Source: Arcuatula senhousia (lineage: Eukaryota > Mollusca > Bivalvia > Mytilida > Mytilidae). Taken from it: a stretch of 64,000 bases of DNA. Made by a program: the position numbers and the translations under genes. Each line of letters opens with the position of its first letter. The stretch's first letter is position 1. Shown piece by piece: positions 24,272 through 37,500 of the stretch. The DNA is taken from the NCBI GenBank assembly GCA_963971305.1, contig OZ020317.1:20726001-20790000 (forward strand), read 5' to 3'. Below the pieces are notes generated by a model. It did no database searches and was not told the origin of the DNA. It was given only the letters and a program-made list of their open reading frames with translations.

Positions 24272-26835
24272 AAACAATCACAAATGAAAACCTCATAAAC
24301 TGAGTTTATAAACTGGGCTTATTACCCGCTAACAATAGTCTGTTGATGTTAATGATAATTACAGTTGTTTGTTATTTATCTTTAGCGATTGAGAATGTTT
24401 TTTTTTCATTTTTGCTCCTTTGTCACATCCAAATTCAAATCTGATAATGGGTGTTTCTTGTCAGCTAATGTGGCTTTCCTGTGGTAAATTACACATACAT
24501 TCAGATACAAGAAATTTAAGATTAAGGTAAAATAAACAAATGAAAACCAATTCAGATTATGTGGGTTTAAGTCCAATTACATCAATCGTAACAAAATTCG
24601 TTTTTTTCCCAATAAATATGTAAACACTACAGCGCGCTACGAGTAAAAGAATTTATAATAAATGTCGATAAAATCATGAACCGAGAGAGCAGAGCAAACA
24701 TTCTAGATACGAGTTCAGTATTAGATCGTTTGTATTCTGTGGTCAGTATAAAAATGTATAAAATGTCCTCAGCATATGGTGATCTAAATCAAGAGAAAGC
24801 CAAGACCAACCCTGATGCTGTGATCTTAAATCTGTCACGTGTCCTGGGACAACTTCTTAAAACAGAACTGGACATCGCAATCGAATCCATCAGTGATTAC
24901 GAAATGATGTTTATCAATCATCGACGACGTCGGAAAAGAAGACACAACCAGGAACGATATGTATTTTTTTCAATTTATACAAACTTACAGTGACACTATT
25001 TAATTGGGGGTTACAGGTCACAGAGGAGATCTCGCCACCCAAATTTTCAAACGTTTATTGTGAAATAATTTGGACAGTTAGATCAGCAATGAAACAAGAT
25101 CTATATAGAAGAAAGGTTTTCCTTTAAAATGAACTATTTCTTGACAATTTTAGCCGAAATATAGCGAAATAGTCTAGTATATGGCGAGAACTGCTTTTGA
25201 GAACAAATTAGCGAGATCTATTCTGTGACCAGTACACTTATATATACATTTGTTCGTTCATGTACATTGCACTTGTATCTATCTGATACATGTAGGTTGA
25301 TACATTAATCTTGACAATAGTCACACAATCACTCTTGAAACGCTAATGGTGCAACATAACTGTTTTAGCAGGTGCATCTCTGTATAAATAAGTGCTTTTC
25401 TACTTACACGTACTTTCAATCATAATCTTCTATTCTAACTGTATCTTGAGGTTTTAGCCAGTGGATATATGCACGGCTACAAAAACACCAAAGTCGCCAA
25501 ATGAAATGATATTTATGGCTCGTTTATAATAAATTTAGATGATTCAGATAGATCACATTGATCGAATAATTTTGAGCGAAGTTAACCAAGTTTTAATCGT
25601 ATTTGGTAACATATTGATACTCAAAGTTTTCTTTTATTACATTTTGTTGTAAATGACGTTAAAAAAATGGGACGAAAAAAAATGTGCTTTTGCAATTGAT
25701 AGACAATATGCCTTAAAATGCGAGTGTTTTTTTTATATAAAGTTTACGTTAATTAACGTACACCAACCCATATCGTTGTCCGTATCAATACCGTTTCTCC
25801 AACGTATTCTTATCCAAAATACCCCAAATCCTTATTCCTGTATAAATTAACTATAAACCTTACTTTTACCCATAGCCTTAACCAATTGATTACACTTTTA
25901 TCACCAGCAATCTACAAACCTACATGTATCGCCATACCCTCACACCATAATCCCGAGCCAAATTAACCTTCGTATCAAAATTGTATTATGGAACTTTTAA
26001 GTGTCTACCCAGCTCAAGGAAAATAAACTATGCTTACCCTTCCGGATCACACAAGTTAACTTTCTTTACGATGTAAGATTGCATTGTAGTTTGCTTGTCG
26101 GTTTTTGTGTTGTCTATATGTTCGTGCTGTTGTCGTCCGTGTTTACTGGTTTTGTCTTTGCCCAATTAGTACATGTGACCCCTCTGCTCGTATAGATTTT
26201 CTTATACATTTTGTAACCACGTATCTTTTGTCATAATTTTTCAACAAAGACGTAACTGTCATTAAAAATCTTATCTAAATACTTTTTCTCAAACTATTAT
26301 AACCTCAACAACAATTTAAAGTTGTTTAATGATTCCGACAACACCAACCCGACATACAATACCCAAGCAACTTTGTCCTTATCCTATCTATCCCTGTCAT
26401 ATACCAACCTGCAATAGGTATAGCATGTATCCTAACCGTAACAAGCGAAATTTTGTTGTTGACATAAATATTTATACCTTAATTTTGCATTAATAACAGC
26501 CATATCTTAAATATAAACATAATTTTATCTCGTACATCAGTCCCTAACCCTTATACAAAAGCGTTCTCTTTTATCTTTATATTGTCCCTGTTTTTACCAT
26601 AAGCATACCTCTTTCTTAATTCCAAACGATTACTTACATTTACCCACACCCCATCTTTAGATTAGCTTAACCTGGTACAACCCACCATTTCCTTTTAAAC
26701 ACCTGCACAAAGACAAGGTTATGTGGCGGTGTTTGGAGGTAAGAATTTCTTTCGTTTTTTGGGGGAATATTTCAGAGTGATCTTCCAAAATTGGTATTTT
26801 TTTATTACATTTATTTGTTATACATTTAAATGTAT
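24272..26835 (+). repeat. Segmental duplication, copy 2
   Basis: Direct copy of 20440-23115, shifted by about 3.7-3.8 kb. It retains 22 bp before GCGAGTG (about 25700) that copy 1 lost exactly at the left edge of the identical tract. It contains a minus-orientation dispersed repeat at 26030-26195 and the longer MNRESR ORF. Confidence 0.9.
24676..24993 (+). CDS. Hypothetical ORF (105 codons), MNRESR family
   Basis: An open frame starting MNRESRANILDTSSVLDRL, with YGDLNQEK, then NLSRVLGQLLKTELDIAIES, a basic block RRRRKRRHNQER and a hydrophobic end. I do not recognise it. A diverged, truncated copy lies 3.8 kb upstream within the duplicated segment. The C-terminal YVFFSIYTNLQ may be intron read-through. 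The acidic/basic composition and lack of low complexity make it more gene-like than neighbouring frames, but no splice partner was found. Confidence 0.35.
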   Translation: MNRESRANILDTSSVLDRLYSVVSIKMYKMSSAYGDLNQEKAKTNPDAVILNLSRVLGQLLKTELDIAIESISDYEMMFINHRRRRKRRHNQERYVFFSIYTNLQ

Positions 26836-28395
26836 TTACCTTTAAATGTGCATTCCAAAGTCTTTATAGTTTAAAAGAGTTGCTTAGTGATGTTTGTTAA
26901 TGTTATTATAGTTAAACAAAATGTTTAATGTGTAGAATAATGGCTGAATATAATGTATTTAATAAACGAGTAAAATACACATGTTAGTCATATAAACATA
27001 CATTGGAGGCTGCTGTCTGTTCTTATTGCGGAATTTTCAAATTGTCGTTAACATTGTGTGAGCGTGTCTATCTCCTTTTCTTTTTATACAAGGCATTTGG
27101 CATAAATGCCAAAACTTCATACACAAACATTCAAACTTCATAATTCAATTAAAAAGAAACAGTACTTATTGATTTATTGTACTAATGACACTCATGTTGC
27201 TACTCGGTTGTTGGAAAGGTTGTAGGGTAGCTTGGGGCTCAAATTGTCTTAACCGTCTGAAAAGATCATATGACAATCTGGAGGAATATTTAAAAATCTT
27301 ATGGCCGATTCAGACTCATAAAATACGCTTTCAGTCATGTCCAAATCTATATTATAACTTTGTGGCTCATTTTCCTCTTTGTTTGGCTTTTCCTTGCCCT
27401 ATAATACAATGGAAACTATACAATTATTGATTTAAAAACAATACAATGTCTTTAAAAGCGGCATGGTCATGTTAACATAACATTTTACAAATAAGTTAAT
27501 AGTTTTGCAACATGAATCGATAGCTTTTATAGATGTTGATAAGCTTACTATGTTGCTGCTCACTTAGTGTATCAATTTAGAAAAAATACACTTGTTGTAT
27601 TTATTTTGTTTGAAACATTTTTGGCATTCTGTCTGACCAATCAAAGATCCAATCGTTTACTTTTGAAGATTTTATGTATTCCATTTTATTCACACTCAGT
27701 AATTTAGCTGGCTTTAAACAAAGAAGTCCGAAATAATTTTCTCTTGACCAACAAGGCAAATACATATTTTGTTTAAAACAACTTTGGGGAACAGATTCAA
27801 AATTATATTTGTGAAGATGAAATTGCTTTATTTAATTCACAAAGTTGGCCGAAGCCTAAATTTTTCTGCACAATCACAGGTTAAATGTTTTATTTGTATA
27901 GTTATTAAAGTCTCTTAATCTTTTGATCAAGGTTTTAAGATATTACGGAAGACATGTGCTTGTACACAAATACGGATTTTTTTCTCTCATATGAGCACAG
28001 GTGTTGGTTTGACATATGGTTTGGAAATGTGATCCTTTCCGGATTTTACCAACACTAAATCAATCTTTGGCAATGTTACGGGTTTGATAAAGCAAGCGGG
28101 TATTGATGACTCTTCCGGATCACCTGAGTTCCCTCTTCCTTTGACTTGAGTTCACATTGATAAATGTAGGTTTATCATTATTTGTGATTTTTTTATTGTT
28201 GTTTTGTGATTTGTTTCGCTGTGATGTTTCTTTTTCTACCGATGTGATTTCCCCTTTGGTACACCTTTGCTTTTTTCAATTTTCAAGATATAGATTTAGC
28301 ATTTTTGTATTAAGGTTTAACAATGTAATGAGACTTTAAAAAAACCAGGTATACTATATAGAAGTTGAAAAGCATATGTTTTAAAAACAATACCT
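26836..28395. other. Presumed 3' flank of gene B
   Basis: No exon was recognised on either strand. A minus-strand AATAAA lies near 28190. A minus-oriented dispersed repeat (CTTCCGGATCACCTGAGTTC) starts at about 28112. Confidence 0.4.
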
Positions 28396-28550
28396 TCATA
28401 CCTTCATTTTAATGTCATTTAAATTCCTTCTACTGACTATCTTTACTATCACTGTGGCAACAGTAATTGTCCCACACAAAATGGATATAGCCGATCCAAA
28501 AGCAATATAAGGCGTTGCTTTTGACATTCTATCTTTCGAGTTTCCAGTTA
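28396..28550 (-). CDS. Gene B transmembrane and tail exon
   Basis: Acceptor TATTTTACAG, with the two-base start that the linker needs. It encodes LTGNSKDRMSKATPYIAF, a hydrophobic run through GSAISILCG and VATVIVKIV, then basic SRRNLNDIKMKV and TGA. The end matches gene A. As there, the stop overlaps a possible donor (AAG|GTATGA). The tail is about 15 residues, with no recognisable signalling domain. Confidence 0.83.
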
Positions 28551-31500
28551 CTGTAAAATATTAAACATGCTGAATGAAACAATTTGTTGTATCATATTCA
28601 AATTGGAAAGCTCCAGCAATCATTTCCATATAAAACAAGATTGATTTCCAGGAATTTTTTCATGGTAGTGTCTCGATTGTAAGGTTGCTTGATACATGTA
28701 GCATAATATTGGTTGTGGCCTCTTTTAAGTCCACGATTTAATTAAATCCATATGATACAAAATATCGAAAATTTCATCTCAACGTTCTTTCTTGATAACA
28801 AGCATTTCATTGTTAAGTAAGTATGTAGTGATTGGGATGGATAATGTTAGGAATGCTCGCTTACGTAAAATCAAAATAATTAACTTCAGGAAAACGAAAT
28901 ACACATCTACCAGATGTTATATCATATTATGAAATGAGTCACTTTCGAATTGGTTTCCTGACATTGTTATACTTAGAAGTTACATAAAAAGTACAAGAGT
29001 GTCTCAGGAGCCTGAGTCGCTCACTTGGTCTTGATGTCAACATTGTCAAACCTATGAAGAACTTTGTAGAGCTAAATAAGCTGAAAATTTAAGCAAGCAA
29101 CAGTTTTTCTCTTTCAGCAATACTTTTCATTCTGTAGGCCAAAAACATGCAAAATGTTATTTTAAGGGCCGTCTGACAACTTTGACTCTATGGAGACTTT
29201 TGTTCAGAGCTTAATGAACTGGACATTTAAGCAAGCAACCACTTTTCTTTATCTGCTATAGTTTTCATTACATAATCCAAACAACATGAAGGCATGTTAA
29301 TTTAGGGGCTGTTATCCCTATAAGGGGTCATCTGACAAGATCAACCCTATGACTGCTTTTGTAGAGCTTAATGAGCTGAACATTTAAACAAGCAACAGCT
29401 TTTCTCTATCTGCTATAGTTTTCATTCTATAAGCCAAAAACACTCTTTTTTGCCTTTAAGGGGGTACTTGCACCAAACACCAAAACTTTTCTGTCAATAG
29501 AATTTCTTTAAAATTTGCAAATAGACACATCAAGAGATACACTTTGAAAATCTACTTCGAAAAAGGCATGTTTCTGAGTTAGTTTTCGAAATAACCGATT
29601 CTGAAGGTTGGCTCTTTTACATTGAAATGTTAAAGAAAGTACATAATTTTAAAGGAAAATTCTGATTTTTGAAAAATCTTATCAATAGAATTTTGTAATT
29701 TCTTGATATTATATTGGGCTGTTATATTGCTTTAAAATGATATGAAGAAAAGGGGGTGCTTCTGAGTTAGTTTTTCAGATAAATACAAAAATATGTCAAA
29801 AAGTGGTCAAAATTGGCAAATCTAGACATAAATTATCTCCCTTTGTCAAAATGCAAAAATATGAGAATCCATTAGGTTTGAAGAATATTCCGTAAAATGA
29901 AACTAACAAAATACAGAAAAAAAATATAGTTTTAATGCTTTTAATATAAAACGTTAAGAATATATCATTATGGTATTTTTTAAATGGAATTTCAAAATCT
30001 TGAACACCTTTCAGTATTCAGTTAAATGGAAGTCTAAATTAATTTTTTGGCTGGTCATGTGATCAACTGCATGTTCCCCCTTAAGGGGCCCTTTAGTTTT
30101 CATTCTATAAGCCAAAAAAAAAATGAAAAAAAATGCTATTGTTCACCTTTTAGAGGCCGTAACTCCTATAAAGTGTCATCTGACAACTTCAATTTATGGG
30201 AGACTTTTGTAGAGCCTTTAATGCCGAAGCAGTACCGTGGCATCAGATTTCATATATATATCTTATAATTTGTGATTTACAAGCCCAAAACAGTAGTCTG
30301 ACCCCCTGGTCTAGTTTAGTTACGGCGGGCATGTTGTTTAGACGGCGGTCCATTTGTGCAATCTTGGTAGAGGACCTCCCATAGATGAGGTGTGCAAAGT
30401 TTCAAAGCAATCCTTTCAGTCGTTTTGGAGGAGAAGATTTTCAAAGAAAAGTTAACGACGACGACGGACCGCAAGTGATGGCAATAGCTCACCTGGACCG
30501 AAGCTAAAATTTACACAAACGGTGTCTCATAATTTCTCTTACTGTTGTGCAAGATGATCTAGTTCTCGCGATATGAGACTATTCCGTACGATCAAGAAAT
30601 TTGACTGGCTGTCCGCGTGCAGGAAAGCGCGCTTACGTTTGTTTGAACACCTGTTGATCTCGCTTGAACAAAATGACAAACAAAATGTATCCAAAAAATG
30701 CACAGACACTTCTTTTTATAAAGTCTACTTTTATTTAATTTTTTTCACACGTTTCCAAAACAATATACATATAGGATTATTATCCTATGAGTTATGATTG
30801 AATAAGTAATTTTGGGCTTTTACTTTTACAGTTAGAGAACAAGTTTTCACTACTACAAGTGATGAAATACGGATTTTTATCACACTCTTTAGATATTTTT
30901 CAATGGAAACTCGCAAATGTTCGTTTCCTAATTTGACAAATATCTAACTCGATGTGATAAAAATCCGTATCTCATCATTTCAAGTTCTTAAATATGCAAT
31001 CATCCTTTGAATGTATTAAATAAGTATGTAGTATATACAGAAGCAGCAAAAGAGTACCAATAGGGCATTCAAATTTCAAAAGTCCGAGAGGGCAAGGACA
31101 AAACCAGTAAATACGAATGAAAACAACACTAGAAAGAACAAAACATAAAAACCACAAAAAATAGCTGAAAACAAATCAACCATGCGAGTGAACTCAGATA
31201 ATTTGAAGTAGTAAGCAGTTCCTCAATCTGCAACCTATCTATTACAATGGCATGCTCGTTGGTCTTTTTCCCCATACATTTAATATGTACCAAATACTTT
31301 TTAAATGTGCTAGTTGATCGAATTTATATTATAATATTCATTTACTGTGGATTCATTTATTTTCGTTGGTACCAATTTTCGTGTTTTGATCAATTCGTGG
31401 ATTCTTAAATTCGTGTTTCTGAAGACTGCAGCATACTGATCAATGTTGAATGGTCATTTCGTGGGGCATCAATTTTCGTGGGCAAAGGTAACCCACGGTA

Positions 31501-34500
31501 ACCACGAAAATTTATACTCCATGAATAATAATGGAACCACAGTACTTACGATTCATGTTGTTAACTTGGTTTCTCTTTACCATTGAATCAGTGGTGCTTG
31601 CTCCTTTTTCAGAACTATTTTCTGAGGTGTTGTCTGGACATGCACATTCTTTGGCATCGCCACTAGTGTTGTATAAGGTCAACATTTCTTTGTCTGAATA
31701 TAAGCATGAACAACATTAATTAACTGTTTCCGACGTTTTCTGTTTTTTTGGTGCTTCTTCAAGCTTAAATTCAAACTGCTTTGTCTTTTTTTCTTTCATA
31801 TTATTTATGAATTTTTGAGATTTATATTTTGAAAAATTAGCTTTCAATACATATTTGCTCTAAATTTCATATACACCTGCACATGGCATTGCTGTCAGTA
31901 TTCTCAAGCTTTCACCTGAACCCATACACTTAACGACAAATACAGGGTCTTTGAGTTCCTCTAGAATCAGTTGATATACGTTCATTTTCATACAATTACA
32001 GTTGAACGAGATAGTGCTAAAACATACAATAGATGGAAAAATAATGAAAATAAATACAGGTATATCATGTATACATGTAATAACATTCAATGCAAGCAAG
32101 CAAAAATTATCAAGTTTACAATTTACTACCAAATGAAAATTTATTACATAATCTTTTTTACAGCTTTCATCACTTTGAATGCTTTTTTAAAGATAATATA
32201 GCGTTACTTGCAGAAATGCAACCGATTATTATGAAACTTAAGGAAATAGAAATCTGTAATGAAAATTAAATTGTTTTCCAATTTAAGGTCAATTCAATGT
32301 TTGCGAATAGCAAAATTAAATTCGTTGTCGGTTGCACTAGTACTTTTTGATATATAAAAGTTATCTTAAAAATGTATTTTGTTTCTTTCTCTCACTGTTT
32401 TCCGTAAAAAGGTTAGTTCAACCTGTATTTTGCTTTTCATAACACCATAACACATCACGACTGGAAAGTAAATCAGATTAAGAACGCTTTCGTTTTTTTT
32501 TTATAATTGGTCAATCACTTACAAACATATACGTCATGTACGTAATACCACGTTTTAGCACATCAATAAAATAAGTACAATTTTAGAAAATTAAAATGTA
32601 TATGTCTGGGTGTTGTTATGTTTTTCAATGTAAATTTAAAATGTTTTGGATACATGTTTTAACGAAAATCACGTGCTTGAATTGCAATACTCATCTTTTT
32701 AAATAACGTTCTTGATTGTATTCTTTCTGTATTTGGTCAATTTTAAACATCATTTTTTCTAACTTCGACTTACACTTCTGTAGGAGTACTTGCATTGAAA
32801 ATTCCTTCGTAAAATGTCTGAATAGGATTTTCTTCAAGTGACCTTGAAATGTATTTAAATGTGACAATCTTTTTAAAAATGAAAAAAAAGGACTATTATT
32901 AAACTTTAACGATCGGTCGAAAATTATTTAAAACAAGAATAAAAGTTATGGTAATGGGCAATGCAAAAACATGCTGATTGATATCTTGTCTTTTTGCACT
33001 GTTTTCAAGCTGATAAATTTTGTCTGTTGGGCGTGTATCTTTGTGCGAAATCATGCAAATATTACGAAAAATTTCAATCTTTCAAAGCTTATCATAAAGT
33101 GCTAAGATTTTTCAATGTTTTTGGTAGGCGGTTCTGATGAGTCTTTAATAGACGAAACGGGCGTCAGGCATAACAAAATGTAATGTATGAAACTTTGTGT
33201 CTTTATTAGCCGTACAGAGTTCTTATCCCTTTATCTTAAATACATTCAAACCGTAAAAAACAATATGAGAATGAAGCCATGAAAGTGAGAAAGTGTTATT
33301 GTTATTTTCTTACACGCTTTTGGTAAACAGCAAGTTCATGTGCAACGGCTAAAAAGCACAAGCCCAACAGTGCAAAAGCGTATTTGAAAAGACTGCTTAT
33401 TTTTTAAAATGTACCATCAACATTCATGCAGGGTTCTGGCATTTTTTTCACCATATCTAATTCTAAATTTGTTCTACTTCAAGTTCTTCGACATTTGAAT
33501 GCTAGAATTGTTCTTCTTTACTTCATAACGATTTTCAAAATGGAGATTAGCGTTACCAAACATGCCAAACGAACTTTAATGTTACCGTCATACAATAAAG
33601 CATTTAAACATATCTGGGTTAAAATGGCATGAAGCTAAATTTCACGACTTTTTAAATTTGCGTTGTATGTCTGAATGCGAATGATTGGTATTGTTTTTTT
33701 TCTCTTTTGCATTCCCCATGGCAGAAGAAAATTTACCTTAAAAACAAATTTTCGACGTTTATTTTTTGCTAATTTTCGTTTTTCGCAAAAATGTCAATAA
33801 AAACATGCGAAAATTAGCTGGTTCATATTTCACGTTGTGTATTTTCTTGTTTACATTTGTACTCATTCTTCTGTTCTTGGGTGTGGTGGTGTGATATGAA
33901 AGTGATAGGAATAAGGTATGATTAGACATTTTCGTAATCTTTTTACCAATTTTGTTTTACATTATAAACTCACAGATACTTCAGTTTATAATTTGTAGCA
34001 AATATTTCTACAGGGAGATTCGTAATCATGTTGGCTTTCAAATTTCTAGAAAAAAAAGAATCTAAGGCTTATTGGAAATATTTTTATTATAGAATAATTC
34101 ATCTTGACAAATTAAAGACCTCATTGTTCACATGGAAGGCTTCTGAATAAAGCAATATTTCCATATTTTTAGCGTTTTTTTAAACAATATAAAAAATACA
34201 CGGCACACATTTTAATCAAGACATTTTTAAATTGGAAAATTTCAAAATTTCATATTCCATTTAGTACAGAAAAACATATTTCTGCTTTAAATGTTATTTG
34301 ATCATGCCAATTTTGCTACCAACTTGGTCATACATTCTTATTTAATTTTTTTTTGTTCCCAAAGTATCCCTTATACTAAAATTTTCATACATTATATCAA
34401 TGTGTGTTAAAACATAATGAGAATAAAAACCTTAAATCACATCAAGTATTTCTTTGTAATGTCCCAGATAAAACAGGGATGATGAATCTAATCTTAAGAA

Positions 34501-37500
34501 TTTCAAATATTAGAGATATATATTTGTAACTGTGTTGTTAGAAAAATTATCACTTTTTGTATAAAAAATCGAATCAATTTAGAGGTCATGATCGGTATCA
34601 ATTTGGAATGAAGAAGCTAGCGATAGCACTGTTTAAAAAAGTTTATATCATTATAGTTAAACTAGATTGGAATATAGCGGGAAATTTTCGCAACGTTCTA
34701 ATTTTCGCTATATTCACGACCATAACTCCATTGAATAATTTAGATTCCGTGTAAAATAGAATCAAAATGAATTTGTATTGAGAATGTTATAAAATCGCAA
34801 AATTAAATGTCAGTGTATATAATAACTAAGTCATTTGGTAGGAAATCGCGAAATTTGCACGCCGCGAAAAGTACCCGACATATCATTGTTTTGATACCTT
34901 GGCAGTTGAAAAGCCGCGAAACCAGAATAAATTCCTGAAACACAACGCCTGAGGCAGAAATTCATGTTGACCAAGCAAATCAAATCAATGATAAAATATA
35001 TGAAATTAAAAGCTAAAACCAGATCGTGCGTGGAAAGCTAAATCTTTATCAATACTTACAATAAACTGAGTTTGGTGTTGTTATGGAAGATCCCAACAGG
35101 AAGATGTTTTAAGTAGTTGTTTGATAGATCACTACAAAGATACATTCACAAAGAAATGAGTTCTCGACCGAGCAGTATATTTGACAGACTCCTGTTATAT
35201 TACACAGCTAGTGATAAAGAACGATTAAATGTATGATACGTATTTGTATTTAACAAAGTTTTTCAAATGTTTTAGAGTTGTTTAAAACCATTAATAGATA
35301 ATCTTATAATTATTTTACACATTCTAAGATAACACTTGTTTTTTTTTCCACAAACATGTGTTCACTTGAAACTTATAATTTAAAAAAAATCAGGTTTAGC
35401 TATTTCGATTATATGATATATGTAAAACTACATACAAAACAATATTATAAACACATGTTATGCATATGTAAACTGCAATTTAATTATTTGTGCAACTAGT
35501 AATCATTTCTTGTATTAGTAGACAAGGAATAATTTTTTGTACTACTTTTAATCGTTTATTTGTATAACGTACTTGTAATAGTTAATTTTTATTACTCGTA
35601 ATAGTTATTTGTATCAACATTAATCGTTTATTTGTAATAATTGTAATCCACACACATGTTAATGAAATAGGAAATACGTACAGAGTTTTAAGATTGACAT
35701 TGGCAGCAAAGATTTCATCTGGAAGATTTGAAATCTTATTTCTTGCCAAATATCTAAAAATATCAGAAGAAAAGCCTTAATGTCTGGTTGTTTTTTTTTC
35801 GTTTTCAATTTGAGGTTTTAATTTAATAAAAGATAATGAGAGGTGGCATAAGTATACGCGACACAGCTCAAATAACTGGCGGCAATAGAGAAACACCACA
35901 ATGGTCAATAGACTTTAGAACCAAGAATTGAAGAATCCTAGAATTTATCATTTTGTTTCAAACCATGAAAATTGGTACCCTCGAATATAAATGAATCCAC
36001 AGTTACTGTATGTGTTTTCGTATGGTATGTAATTTGCTTATTTTAACGATGATATGTTCCAATTTTCCCCTTGCTACACATTTTCTTATGTGTTATTATA
36101 TGTGTTCATGTTAGAGTGGTATAAATAAGATTAAATGGGTGTTTTATACCATCTTTTAATCAAATAGAGATTTGGATTATGTACTTATACTTCAGTTCGC
36201 AATTAGTTGCAATATTGCCATTATGAAGATAAGCAATCATATTGTCATCCAAATACTTAGATTAGGTAAACGTTTGTTGTTTTATTTCATATATTATATA
36301 AAAATGTCGACCAATTAATTGAAATAACAGTTTTTAAATACACAAAGTTAAAAATAAAAATGTAAATATTGCATGGTTATATCGACAGCGAAAAAACAAA
36401 ACACCACACGTTTTTGTATCTTACAGCATTGTTCAGTTAACAATGGTTAGTGCTAAAAGAAATTTCAAATGAAAGGAATTTTCTGCTCTAAGATGATTTT
36501 AGCAAGTGCTAAACGTGTCAGCCGAATATATTAAAATATGAAATTGTCAAAATAATTTATTATCCAAAAGAAATTGCCTAAAATTTCAAATTTCATCTTA
36601 ATCTCCACTTTTCACTGGATTTGCATTGCTGTCGTATTTTTAAAGAGTTCAATAGCTTTGTTTTTGGTTGTAATGTTTTATTTTTAAACTGACAGATACT
36701 TGAGTTTGGTGTTGACAGCAATAAGTTCGACCATGTTAGTTTTGTTTTCATTTCCTTAATATTTAAAATCATTTGTTTAAAATAAGCGCAAACTACACTA
36801 GTCTATTTATATCAAGGATAGAAAAATTGAATTTCACTTGCTCTCTCAAAGGTCCAAAATAAACAATGAAGAAAGTTATGTGAACTGATTGTATGTGTGG
36901 AAAAAGTTAAATGTTAAATTGAACGGTGAGCGTGAAAGTGAGCGGTGTAACAACCCGTTTTGCAATAAACTCCCCATTTTGCAATAAAGTATTTTGATCA
37001 TATTTTCTTATGTTTAAAAACATTAATTGGTTACCTTTTGGGACAATTGTATGAATGAATAATGATAAAACAAAGAAATTTTTTTTTTGCAAAACGGGGA
37101 GTTAATTGCAAAACGGGTTGATACAGAGCAGCATATCAATATTTTTTTATTTGGGCTGGTTTCATCTAGTTATCCTTATTTTGTCTCCACAACCGTGTTG
37201 CGTTTTCTGTTACCGCCGCACCCTAAGATAGCAATGGTAGAGGGAGGCTTGGTACATAAAAGCTGATGTAACCGAACATTTCATTCGAAATGCCTGTACA
37301 AATTCAGGACCATTGTGATCTATTATTTTTCCGATGCGTGTCCCATCATTGTCTTTTCCCATAGACATTGAGATGATCCTCCAAGTTCGGTAATTTTGTT
37401 ATTACCTTTATTAATTGGATGTGAAATATTCTAATTGATTTTCATAGTAAACAGAATTGACAATGAGAAAGAAATTACCTTAAAAATATTGTCATTACAC

